A stretch of 12,745 nucleotides of DNA from Candidatus Yanofskybacteria bacterium RIFCSPHIGHO2_02_FULL_50_12 (GTDB lineage: Bacteria > Patescibacteriota > Minisyncoccia > 2-02-FULL-40-12 > GWA2-44-9). The notes beneath the pieces were generated by a model, which was given only the letters and a program-made list of their open reading frames with translations, made no database searches and had not been told where the DNA came from. The stretch's first letter is position 1. Each line of letters starts with the position of its first letter. Where the stretch lies: positions 12,844 to 25,588 of the forward strand of contig MGJZ01000031.1 of NCBI GenBank assembly GCA_001794525.1, given 5' to 3'. Position numbers and translations under genes: made by a program. This document shows, piece by piece, positions 4,803 to 10,346 of the stretch.

Positions 4803-5660
4803 ATGAAACGACTACTGGCGGCGCAACTCAAGTCCGTTCTTGGCCTCACTACGAGCGCCTTTTTGGCGATGATCATTGCGATCAGCATGCCGTTGAGCCG
4901 GACAGTAGAATTAAAAGCATCCGCACAACAGGCTGGCATAAGCGAAGAGGAATCGGTAATCGCCGTTGTTAGCGCGGCGGCACCGGCGGTGGTAAGCATT
5001 GTTGCCACTCGGCACGAACCGATTGGCTGGCAGCGCGGCTGCGCTCATCCCCTTTTCCGGGAATATCTGGAGAAGGAGTGTGCCGGAAGTAAGCTTGGAG
5101 GCGGTGAAACGGAGACTGAATTGGCCGCAGGTAGCGGATTCATCATTTCTTCCAATGGTATCATCATCACCAACAAGCACGTGGTGGACATACCGGGCGC
5201 TGACCTTGCCGTCATTACCCATGACAATAAGCGCTATCCGGCCACCGTATTATTGAAAGACCCGGAACAGGATATCGCGATTTTGAAAATAGATCCGCCG
5301 GCTGGCGGAGACGGCCTGCCTTCATTGCAGCTGGGCGATTCCGAGAGCGTACAGACCGGGCAGACAATCATTGCGATCGGCAATGCCCTCGGCCAATTCA
5401 GCAACACTGTTTCCAAAGGCATCGTTTCGGGTTTAGCCCGTTCGGTATTGGCCTCGGGCAATGCAGGCGCGCCTGAATATTTGGATCGCGTTATCCAGAC
5501 TGATGCGGCCATCAATTTGGGAAATTCGGGCGGTCCGCTCTTGAATCTCTCCGGCCAGGTGATCGGCATCAATACCGCCATCATTCAAGACGCCCAAAAC
5601 ATCGGCTTCGCGATTCCCATCAATACCGTTAAGGACGATATTAAGCGCGTCACGCGTTAA
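4803..5660 (+). CDS. HtrA/Deg-type serine protease without PDZ domain
   Basis: A 285-residue trypsin-fold protease anchored to or secreted across the membrane by an N-terminal hydrophobic helix (about 11-31). All three catalytic residues are present: H126 (IITNKHVV), D157 (DPEQDIAI) and S242 (GNSGGPLLN), plus the TDAAINLGNSGG oxyanion region. Such proteases degrade or refold damaged envelope proteins. Unlike DegP/DegQ/HtrA, the chain stops (IPINTVKDDIKRVTR) at the point where a PDZ domain normally begins, so substrate sensing must differ. An unusual insertion with two Cys (C80 and C93) precedes the protease core and might form a disulfide. I chose ATG 4803 because it begins the signal anchor; ATG 4728 in the same frame is possible. 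Confidence 0.92.
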   Translation: MKRLLAAQLKSVLGLTTSAFLAMIIAISMPLSRTVELKASAQQAGISEEESVIAVVSAAAPAVVSIVATRHEPIGWQRGCAHPLFREYLEKECAGSKLGGGETETELAAGSGFIISSNGIIITNKHVVDIPGADLAVITHDNKRYPATVLLKDPEQDIAILKIDPPAGGDGLPSLQLGDSESVQTGQTIIAIGNALGQFSNTVSKGIVSGLARSVLASGNAGAPEYLDRVIQTDAAINLGNSGGPLLNLSGQVIGINTAIIQDAQNIGFAIPINTVKDDIKRVTR

Positions 5661-5699
5661 ACTAAAAAGCGGTCGCCTCTGGCGACCGCTTTTTAGTTT
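5659..5699. terminator. Bidirectional terminator between protease and cold-shock genes
   Basis: A 19-bp perfect stem with a TCT loop (core GCGGTCGCC/GGCGACCGC), with A-rich and T-rich flanks inside the stem. It starts on the protease stop codon and ends three bases before the cold-shock stop, serving both convergent genes. Confidence 0.88.
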
Positions 5700-5702
5700 C
5701 TG

Positions 5703-5906
5703 CTAAGAGGCCCTTTGAACATTCGCCGCGGCTGGACCTTTGGGCCCCTGCTGCAATTCGAATGTAACCGCATCGCCCTCGTTCAATTCATCATATGTCA
5801 TGCCTTGCAGGCTGTCTTGATGAAAGAAGATATCCTTTGCTTCTCCTTCGACCTCGATAAAACCGAACTTCCGATCCCGCACCAACGTTTTGATTTTTCC
5901 GTTCAT
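5703..5906 (-). CDS. cspA: Cold-shock protein (CspA family)
   Basis: A 67-residue single cold-shock domain that binds single-stranded nucleic acid and melts RNA secondary structure. RNP1 is KFGFIEV (13-19) and RNP2 is DIFFHQ (25-30), followed by the family's G.AVTFEL and GPKGPAAANV segments. The length is typical. ATG 5906 gives the standard N-terminus MNGKIKTLV. It shares a 38-bp divergent promoter region with the gene at 5945. TATAGA (5929-5924, minus) is a possible -10, which would give a short leader unlike the long one of E. coli cspA. With the RRM protein at the left end, the window encodes two small RNA-binding proteins. Confidence 0.95.
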   Translation of the reverse strand: MNGKIKTLVRDRKFGFIEVEGEAKDIFFHQDSLQGMTYDELNEGDAVTFELQQGPKGPAAANVQRAS

Positions 5907-5938
5907 GGTTGCTTGGTTATTTTTCTATAAGTATTTGA

Positions 5939-5944
5939 TATGAT
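5939..5944 (+). promoter_or_regulatory. -10 element (TATGAT) for the transglutaminase-like gene
   Basis: TATGAT ends directly before the first ATG (5945) and exactly six bases before the second ATG (5951), so +1 would fall on the A of the second ATG. A -35 is not obvious (TTGGTT at 5913-5918 is 20 bp away). Confidence 0.4.
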
Positions 5945-6568
5945 ATGGAAATGGAAAATAGATTAAGACTCAGCCGCTGGGAGCATGCGCTGTTCGCACG
6001 CCTGAATTCCGCAAGGAAAGTCCAGGACTGGCTGAATGCGCTGCCGTTCAATCATGGGAATACATGCAACTCGCCTCGGGTGGCCATCCGGGACGGTCAT
6101 GCCCACTGCTTTGAAGGAGCCCTCCTGGCCGCGGCCGCCCTATGGGCGCATGGCCAGAAACCGCTGATCTTAGACCTCAGAAGCACCGCCAAAGACTTCG
6201 ACCATGTCGTGGCTTTATTCAAGCAACACGGTCATTGGGGCGCTATTTCAAAAACCAATCATGCCGTACTACGCTACCGGGAACCAGTATATCAGACAGT
6301 TCGAGAATTAGCCATGTCTTACTTTCACGAGTATTTCCTCAATCAAACCGGTTTCAAGACGCTGCGGAGCTACTCCAGGCCATTTGATCTGTCTAAAAGC
6401 GTGGAATGGGTGACTACCGAGACGGGCGTGGAGGATTGGGCTATCCGCCTGGACGAATCACCGCACCATGAAATCATTACCCGACCAATGATCGCTTCCC
6501 TGCGCCGAGCCGACGTCGTTGAGCGGAAAGCGGGCGAGATCGTGGAATGGCCGCGGAAGTCTTCTTAA
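5945..6568 (+). CDS. Transglutaminase/papain-like conserved hypothetical protein
   Basis: A 207-residue cytoplasmic protein (205 if it starts at ATG 5951). A Cys in a helix start (DGHAHCFEGALLAAAAL, C55), an Asp on the following strand (LILDL, D77) and a His (DFDHVVALF, H87) have the order and spacing of a small transglutaminase-like core. The stretch KTNHAVLRYREPVY and the following HEYFL are also features I associate with a widespread uncharacterised family of this size. The triad assignment is inference from motif pattern. The second ATG is favoured if the transcript is leaderless from TATGAT. The last 92 bp overlap the convergent C39-like gene. There is no terminator between them. Confidence 0.7.
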   Translation: MEMENRLRLSRWEHALFARLNSARKVQDWLNALPFNHGNTCNSPRVAIRDGHAHCFEGALLAAAALWAHGQKPLILDLRSTAKDFDHVVALFKQHGHWGAISKTNHAVLRYREPVYQTVRELAMSYFHEYFLNQTGFKTLRSYSRPFDLSKSVEWVTTETGVEDWAIRLDESPHHEIITRPMIASLRRADVVERKAGEIVEWPRKSS

Positions 6569-7004
6569 CACTCATAAACCAACGATCATCGCACCAATTT
6601 TTAATAAAATGTGGCCGCGAGTAGCTATGATTGGATCCGAACCAAGTATCGTGGAAATGGACCCTCGCGGCCGTAACTTTAGTGATAATCGAATAGTGCG
6701 CCTCTCGATGGGACGGAATCCAATACGCGGTGACGATCCAGTGCCGCTTTAACTTGGTCTTAATATCAGACAGCGAAGCTTGATTTTTTTCAGTAAACGA
6801 GAGGCGATGCTTGCGAAAGAGACGGGCCAGATCCCGGTTAGCCGTCCCCTGCCGGGTGGTGCCCAGCTCCCGAATGATGTCCCGCAACGTCTTGGGTTTG
6901 CCTAGTAAATGGAGGATAATCCGAGCCACCGCTGGCCCGCAGGTCCAGTCATTGGGCTGTTTATAGAAAAAAGGGAAGGGAGCCATAGGGGCGTATTTAA
7001 GCAC
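6477..7004 (-). CDS. C39-like peptidase family protein
   Basis: A 175-residue papain-fold protein resembling the C39/C39-like group. It has Q16 and C22 in QPNDWTCGPA, H103 in EAHYSIITKV and D119 in VHFHDTWFG, in the order and spacing of the oxyanion Gln and Cys-His-Asp triad. There is no ATP-binding or transporter domain and no signal peptide, so it is a free-standing enzyme, possibly a peptidase. Alternative start ATG 6986 (MAPFPFF) is plausible. The domain ends near residue 147 (RWFMSVKK). The remaining 28 residues, basic and low in hydrophobics, are read antisense to the end of the neighbouring gene and look like a stop-loss extension. A shared theme with its neighbour is a papain-like catalytic core. 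Confidence 0.72.
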   Translation of the reverse strand: MLKYAPMAPFPFFYKQPNDWTCGPAVARIILHLLGKPKTLRDIIRELGTTRQGTANRDLARLFRKHRLSFTEKNQASLSDIKTKLKRHWIVTAYWIPSHREAHYSIITKVTAARVHFHDTWFGSNHSYSRPHFIKNWCDDRWFMSVKKTSAAIPRSRPLSAQRRRLGAGKRSLVG

Positions 7005-7027
7005 GAGTTAGGCCGCCAGGTCAAACC

Positions 7028-7056
7028 GTTCCATTTTAGGTTAAAGTTGCTATTAT
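7028..7056 (+). promoter_or_regulatory. Extended -10 promoter of the 124-aa gene (leaderless)
   Basis: TGC followed by TATTAT (7051-7056) forms an extended -10 ending exactly six bases before ATG 7063, so transcription would start on the A of the start codon. The -35 position (7028-7033, GTTCCA) is poor, as expected for an extended -10 promoter. Confidence 0.6.
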
Positions 7057-7062
7057 AAAAGC

Positions 7063-7437
7063 ATGATTAAATTTCTTCTGTTCAGCGCCGGAGCCTTGGG
7101 TATCTTTTTTATGACTCCGATCGCTAAGGATTTGAAAACCTCAGCTATCGAAGTGGTTAATCCCGCCTCCGCTCAACGGCGCGTGCTCGGTGATTTGGAT
7201 AAAAAAATTGACGCGATCTCGGAAACCGTAAACAGTAAACAATTCTCCTCGTTAAGCACGTCCGATAAAATCAAACAGCTCAATAACCTTCTAGACAACG
7301 CTCAAGGTTCGATGGCCGCCGCCCAAGCGGAGGCGGAGCGGGGCGATCTGGCCGCGGCGATCAGCACGCTGGTGCGGAAGGTCGTGCCCCTGCCTGGCGA
7401 TCCTCAACCCACCGTCGCCGTCTGTCCCACTCCGTGA
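7063..7437 (+). CDS. Small exported protein of unknown function
   Basis: A 124-residue protein with an N-terminal hydrophobic helix (about 3-20), a short basic/polar segment ending in NPASAQRR that could hold a signal peptidase site, then a helical, Ser/Asp/Lys-rich domain (42-105) with heptad-like hydrophobic spacing, and a Pro-rich end (VPLPGDPQP, single C121). I do not recognise the family. It is first in an operon with the membrane protein at 7439, separated by one base, so the two probably act together at the membrane. The start is fixed by the extended -10 element, which predicts a leaderless mRNA. Confidence 0.75.
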   Translation: MIKFLLFSAGALGIFFMTPIAKDLKTSAIEVVNPASAQRRVLGDLDKKIDAISETVNSKQFSSLSTSDKIKQLNNLLDNAQGSMAAAQAEAERGDLAAAISTLVRKVVPLPGDPQPTVAVCPTP

Positions 7438-7438
7438 T

Positions 7439-7990
7439 ATGGCGCGTCTGATCCGTTTTGCACAAGCCGGATTCATCCTTATCGGTTTAGCGCTCCTCAT
7501 CGGGCCCGCTGGGTGGTTCCCTGATTACTATAAGCCGGTGCCGATGGGCATCATCTCGATCGGGTATGCTTTTCTGATCGAATTGCCACGCTGGGTATTT
7601 CCGAATGTTTACCGCCCGCGGCTAGCGTTCCAAACCGCTTTGGCAATCGGCTTGGCGCTGTCCGGTTTTGGCAGTTTGGGCCTATGGGGCCTATATAAGC
7701 ATGGGGTTCCGTACGATAAATTCGTCCATGTCTTACTGCCGACTCTTTTGATGTACACCGGAACGCGATTATTCGTCGCGCGGGGCAGATCAATGGTCAA
7801 GGCAGGTCGCTTAGTAGCCATTATTATCGCTATTTCCAGCGTCGGTTGGGAAATCATCGAGCACATCGCGAGCGTCTATTTCCACTTGGGCTTCTTCGGC
7901 GTGATATTCGACCGTGATTCCATTTGGGACATCGCTGCCAATTTTACCGGCATCGCCCTGGCAGGCCTGGCGCTTTATCGAAAACTATGA
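7439..7990 (+). CDS. Polytopic membrane protein (DUF2238/YjdF-like, tentative)
   Basis: A 183-residue integral membrane protein with about six helices (roughly 7-24, 35-50, 64-84, 97-113, 125-141, 165-180). Conserved-looking polar residues sit at helix ends in the order YDKFVH (D93, H97), WEIIEH (E138, E141) and DSIWD (D160, D164) followed by N168. This H...E...D pattern is what I expect of DUF2238/YjdF-type or VanZ-like membrane proteins, but the assignment is tentative. A metal site or intramembrane catalysis is possible. It starts one base after the stop of the 124-aa gene, suggesting translational reinitiation. Confidence 0.75.
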   Translation: MARLIRFAQAGFILIGLALLIGPAGWFPDYYKPVPMGIISIGYAFLIELPRWVFPNVYRPRLAFQTALAIGLALSGFGSLGLWGLYKHGVPYDKFVHVLLPTLLMYTGTRLFVARGRSMVKAGRLVAIIIAISSVGWEIIEHIASVYFHLGFFGVIFDRDSIWDIAANFTGIALAGLALYRKL

Positions 7991-8042
7991 TACTATCTCA
8001 CGAAGGTCGAATATACTAAGGATAATTGATAGCTATATTTCT

Positions 8043-8168
8043 ATGTCAGACACCAACATGTGCGCCAGCTGCAACCATGTCGCTCACGAAGGCATGCAAT
8101 GCAAAGATGCCTCAGGCTGCACTTGCGGCGCCCCGGAAGCTTCAGTCGAAGCACCGACCGCTCAATAA
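8043..8168 (+). CDS. 41-aa Cys-rich putative metal-binding peptide
   Basis: ATG 8043 to TAA 8168. Five Cys (7, 10, 20, 26, 28) and two His (12, 15) are packed into 22 residues as C-x2-C-x-H-x2-H-x4-C-x5-C-x-C, followed by an Ala/Pro/Glu tail. The density and the C-x2-C and C-x-C pairs suggest one or two zinc (or other soft metal) sites, comparable with bacterial metallothionein-like or zinc-ribbon peptides. The exact family is not recognised. The frame extends upstream into the membrane protein gene but the natural start is here. Possible -10 elements (GATAAT 8021-8026, TATATT 8034-8039) lie just upstream. Its stop codon is inside the bidirectional terminator. Confidence 0.72.
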   Translation: MSDTNMCASCNHVAHEGMQCKDASGCTCGAPEASVEAPTAQ

Positions 8169-8202
8169 TCAAAACCCCGCCGACGGCGGGGTTTTGATTA
8201 TT
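8164..8202. terminator. Bidirectional terminator containing both stop codons
   Basis: A 19-bp perfect stem around a single central A (core CCCCGCCGACGGCGGGG) with A/T tracts in the arms. The TAA of the Cys-rich gene (8166-8168) and the TAA of the DM13 gene (8200-8198) both lie in the arms, so convergent genes share it. Confidence 0.88.
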
Positions 8203-8668
8203 GCATTACTGCATAGGAAAATAATACTCCGTATTTACGGCACCAGATAACCGCCGTAGTGTATCCCTCGATATCGCCGCGGACCGCGTAATTTTGATCG
8301 CCCATAGCCGCCTTCAACGGCCCAAGGTCAAGAAAGTCGCCAAGGCTTTCCAGATCGCCGGTTGGACTATCCGATTTCGTCAGGTAGACGTAGAGATCCG
8401 GGCCGTTAGTAACGCTGAATTTTTCGAGGCGCAGAATCGTCATGCCTTCGTCCACTTCCATGATACTGGCCGTGCCCGAGCCGCGATGGACGAAATCCGC
8501 ATTCACAAAGGACCCGGTCCGAATCACGTTTGGGTATGATTCTTCCATTGAAGCGGGCAGCGCCTCTTTTATTTCAGTGCCGGTAAAATACGTATGCAAA
8601 CCGAAATAAAAGACCGCTGCAACGAGGATTAGTAGGGCTATAATGAGCAGTAACGCCTTTTTCATCAT
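8198..8668 (-). CDS. Membrane-anchored DM13-domain protein
   Basis: A 156-residue protein with an N-terminal transmembrane anchor (about 5-23) and an extracytoplasmic DM13 domain (about 48-155). Domain hallmarks seen are GSFVNADFVHRGSGTASI, LRLEKFSVTNGPDLYVYL, LGPLKAAMGDQNYAV and the terminal VIWCRKYGVLFSYA with the near-invariant Cys (C143). DM13 domains are proposed to take part in redox or electron-transfer reactions, though the activity is not firmly known. The length matches stand-alone bacterial members. The first of two adjacent ATGs (8668) is chosen because a -10 ends six bases upstream. It is convergent with the Cys-rich peptide gene and shares its terminator. Confidence 0.9.
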   Translation of the reverse strand: MMKKALLLIIALLILVAAVFYFGLHTYFTGTEIKEALPASMEESYPNVIRTGSFVNADFVHRGSGTASIMEVDEGMTILRLEKFSVTNGPDLYVYLTKSDSPTGDLESLGDFLDLGPLKAAMGDQNYAVRGDIEGYTTAVIWCRKYGVLFSYAVMQ

Positions 8669-8847
8669 ATTCCCATTGTAAACTTCAGCTTCTTTTCATG
8701 CAAACTTTGACCCGAATGTCATAGAGAACTCATCGCCTTTATGTATTGTGGCGCCAGGTCGAAACTATAGGTAGATGATCTCAATGCCATGCATGCAAGC
8801 GCTTTCGACTTATTATTCCTCGGAAGTGATCTGCGTCATAGCATATC
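8669..8847. other. Divergent intergenic region, DM13 / LPTTG gene
   Basis: I see no gene. Apart from the DM13 promoter, it contains TATTAT (8811-8816, plus) as a possible -10 for the surface-protein operon, with no matching -35, and a palindromic GCATGC cluster around 8787-8796. Confidence 0.35.
8675..8703 (-). promoter_or_regulatory. Promoter of the DM13 gene (leaderless)
   Basis: On minus, -35 TTGCAT (8703-8698), a 17-bp spacer and -10 TACAAT (8680-8675). Six bases then precede the first ATG, so +1 is predicted at the A of the start codon. Confidence 0.6.
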
Positions 8848-9468
8848 ATGAACATGTTCAAGACAATAAAGGCCATGATCAGCGCCGGAACCGCTATCGG
8901 GCTGTTTGCTCTTTCTGCGCTCGTGGCACACGGACAAACACCCATAATCGGCATTACAGTCTCGCCGACAGCGGAAACAGGCGCGATCGTATATAACATC
9001 GCGGTCCATAACGGCGGTGATGTGGCGGCGAATGACGTATTCGTCCGCACGACCTTGGATGCGAGTCAGAATTTCGAATCCTCGGAACCCCCGGCAGATA
9101 TCAGCTCGACTACCAACGGCCAGATGACGCTAACGTGGGCGGTACCGACGATCAGCGCAGGCGCGACGTTTAATCTGACGCTTCGCACTACCGTCGATCC
9201 GGCTGCGGTCGGTACGGTGGTTGACAGTACCGTGACCGTGGAAGGAGACAACTTCCCGACTGAGAGCGCTACCACGAATGTGCAGGTCGGCGCGGGCTTA
9301 GGAATAACGCCAGCGCCGACGCCTTCGCCTCAGGCATTCTTTGAGCCGGGAGTGCTGGGCGGAGCTGATCCGGACTCTCTACCGACGACTGGCGTTGATC
9401 CGTGGGCCATCGTACTGCTCGCTGGTGCCGTCTCATCAGTCATGAAATGGCGACGCGTCCAATCGTAA
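8848..9468 (+). CDS. LPXTG-type cell-surface protein
   Basis: A 206-residue secreted protein: signal peptide (about 1-30, ending LVAHGQ), a beta-rich DUF11/CARDB-like domain (32-147, with the repeat-typical IVYNIAVHNGGDVAANDVFV start), a Pro/Thr spacer, and a C-terminal sorting signal LPTTG (178-182) followed by a hydrophobic helix and the positive tail KWRRVQS. It would be exported, cleaved between Thr and Gly by a sortase and linked to an envelope component. The sortase gene immediately follows, overlapping by 22 bp, which makes a dedicated enzyme-substrate pair likely. Only Thr and Gly of the canonical motif are expected to be contacted strictly, and both are intact. Confidence 0.88.
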   Translation: MNMFKTIKAMISAGTAIGLFALSALVAHGQTPIIGITVSPTAETGAIVYNIAVHNGGDVAANDVFVRTTLDASQNFESSEPPADISSTTNGQMTLTWAVPTISAGATFNLTLRTTVDPAAVGTVVDSTVTVEGDNFPTESATTNVQVGAGLGITPAPTPSPQAFFEPGVLGGADPDSLPTTGVDPWAIVLLAGAVSSVMKWRRVQS

Positions 9469-10025
9469 AAAACAGCCTCATCATCGCAGTTTCGCTTGCC
9501 ATCGCCCTTCTGGCGATGAACGGCGAATACTGGATGAAACAAGCCAAATACCTCTTTTCCAAAGAGGATTTGGCTTTGAATGGGGACGAACGGATGGAGC
9601 CGGATATGCTTCTGATCGAACATCTCGGCATCAAAGCCCCGATCGTGGAAGCAGAAAGCAATAACGAAACAGGATTCCAGAAAGCTTTGTCCCGCGGGGT
9701 AGTTCGCTACCCGAATGGCGCTCGCGTTGGCGAACTCGGCAACGTGTATATCTTCGGCCATTCGTCTGACTACCTTTGGAAGGAGGGCGAATACAGAACT
9801 GTATTCGCCCTCCTTCCAAAAATCAGCGTCGGCGACATTATCGTCGCTTCCGACCAAGCCGGCCGGGTATTCCGGTACACGGTTCGAGAAACAAAAGTAA
9901 TTTCGCCCAATGATACATCGGTCTTATCCCAATACGGCCGCTTGGAGCGAATCCTAACATTGCAGGCTTCTTATCCGGTCGGCACCGCCTTGAAACGTTT
10001 TATCGTCATCGCGCAAATAGAATAG
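9447..10025 (+). CDS. Sortase family protein with Ser at the catalytic Cys position
   Basis: A 192-residue membrane-anchored sortase (helix about 9-25), resembling class D/E sortases. Sortases cleave LPXTG signals and transfer the protein to an amine acceptor on the outer face of the membrane. The catalytic His is H105 (YIFGHSSD) and the catalytic Arg is R184 (ALKRFIV). The motif that normally reads TLxTC-x-P-x-GT reads LTLQASYPVGT, with S175 where the nucleophilic Cys belongs and Ala in place of Thr. TCT differs from TGT by one base. ATG 9447 is chosen because it gives a normal N-terminus; it lies within the end of the LPTTG gene. A perfect 20-bp inverted repeat lies inside the gene. Confidence 0.87.
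   Translation: MATRPIVKNSLIIAVSLAIALLAMNGEYWMKQAKYLFSKEDLALNGDERMEPDMLLIEHLGIKAPIVEAESNNETGFQKALSRGVVRYPNGARVGELGNVYIFGHSSDYLWKEGEYRTVFALLPKISVGDIIVASDQAGRVFRYTVRETKVISPNDTSVLSQYGRLERILTLQASYPVGTALKRFIVIAQIE
9775..9820 (+). repeat. Perfect 20-bp inverted repeat inside the sortase gene
   Basis: Arms 9775-9794 and 9801-9820 are exact complements around a 6-nt loop (AGAACT). They encode YLWKEGEY and VFALLPK, parts of the segment just after the catalytic His. A hairpin this strong is unexpected in a coding region. Confidence 0.9.
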
Positions 10026-10043
10026 AAATAGTGGATAAATGAC

Positions 10044-10072
10044 TATACGGCAAAGAAAATGAAATCTATCAT
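10044..10072 (+). promoter_or_regulatory. Promoter of the NPF-motif gene (leaderless)
   Basis: -10 TATCAT (10067-10072) ends exactly six bases before ATG 10079. The -35 position (10044-10049, TATACG) is weak. It would allow the last two genes of the surface cluster to be transcribed separately from the sortase pair. Confidence 0.45.
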
Positions 10073-10078
10073 TAGGGC

Positions 10079-10345
10079 ATGGACATGGAACCGCAATTTA
10101 CTCCCCAAAGCGTGCCTCACACTAAGAGGTACGTGATATATGCCTTCAGCGTTGCCATATTGGCCGGGCTGGGCTGGTGGTTATGGACTCAATTCGGTTC
10201 GAGTGCCCCATCAAGTCCGGCGACGGATGCAGAGGTGGCAGACGAACTCTCTAAGATCAAGGACCCCGCTGAAGAAATACCCAAAGTAAACCCGTTCGAA
10301 CAGGAAAATCCGATTGACAACGCGTATAAAAACCCCTTCGACTAA
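10079..10345 (+). CDS. Single-helix membrane protein with C-terminal NPF motifs
   Basis: An 88-residue protein with a short cytoplasmic N-terminus, one transmembrane helix (about 18-39, ending GWWLWTQF), an acidic Ser/Pro/Ala linker and a tail with three regularly placed Asn-Pro motifs: NPF (71-73), NP (77-78) and a terminal NPF-D (85-88). I do not recognise a named family; Asn-Pro-Phe tails of this kind look like a docking or sorting signal, which is inference. It precedes the Cys-rich repeat gene by one base (TAA, C, ATG), so the two are co-translated. The start ATG 10079 fits the leaderless promoter; ATG 10085 is the alternative. Confidence 0.75.
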   Translation: MDMEPQFTPQSVPHTKRYVIYAFSVAILAGLGWWLWTQFGSSAPSSPATDAEVADELSKIKDPAEEIPKVNPFEQENPIDNAYKNPFD

Positions 10346-10346
10346 C

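Noticed and set aside
9330..9857. 175-aa minus-strand reading frame opposite the sortase
   Set aside because: Shadow of the sortase and LPTTG genes. It contains no recognisable domain, and its length reflects the codon bias of the opposite strand.
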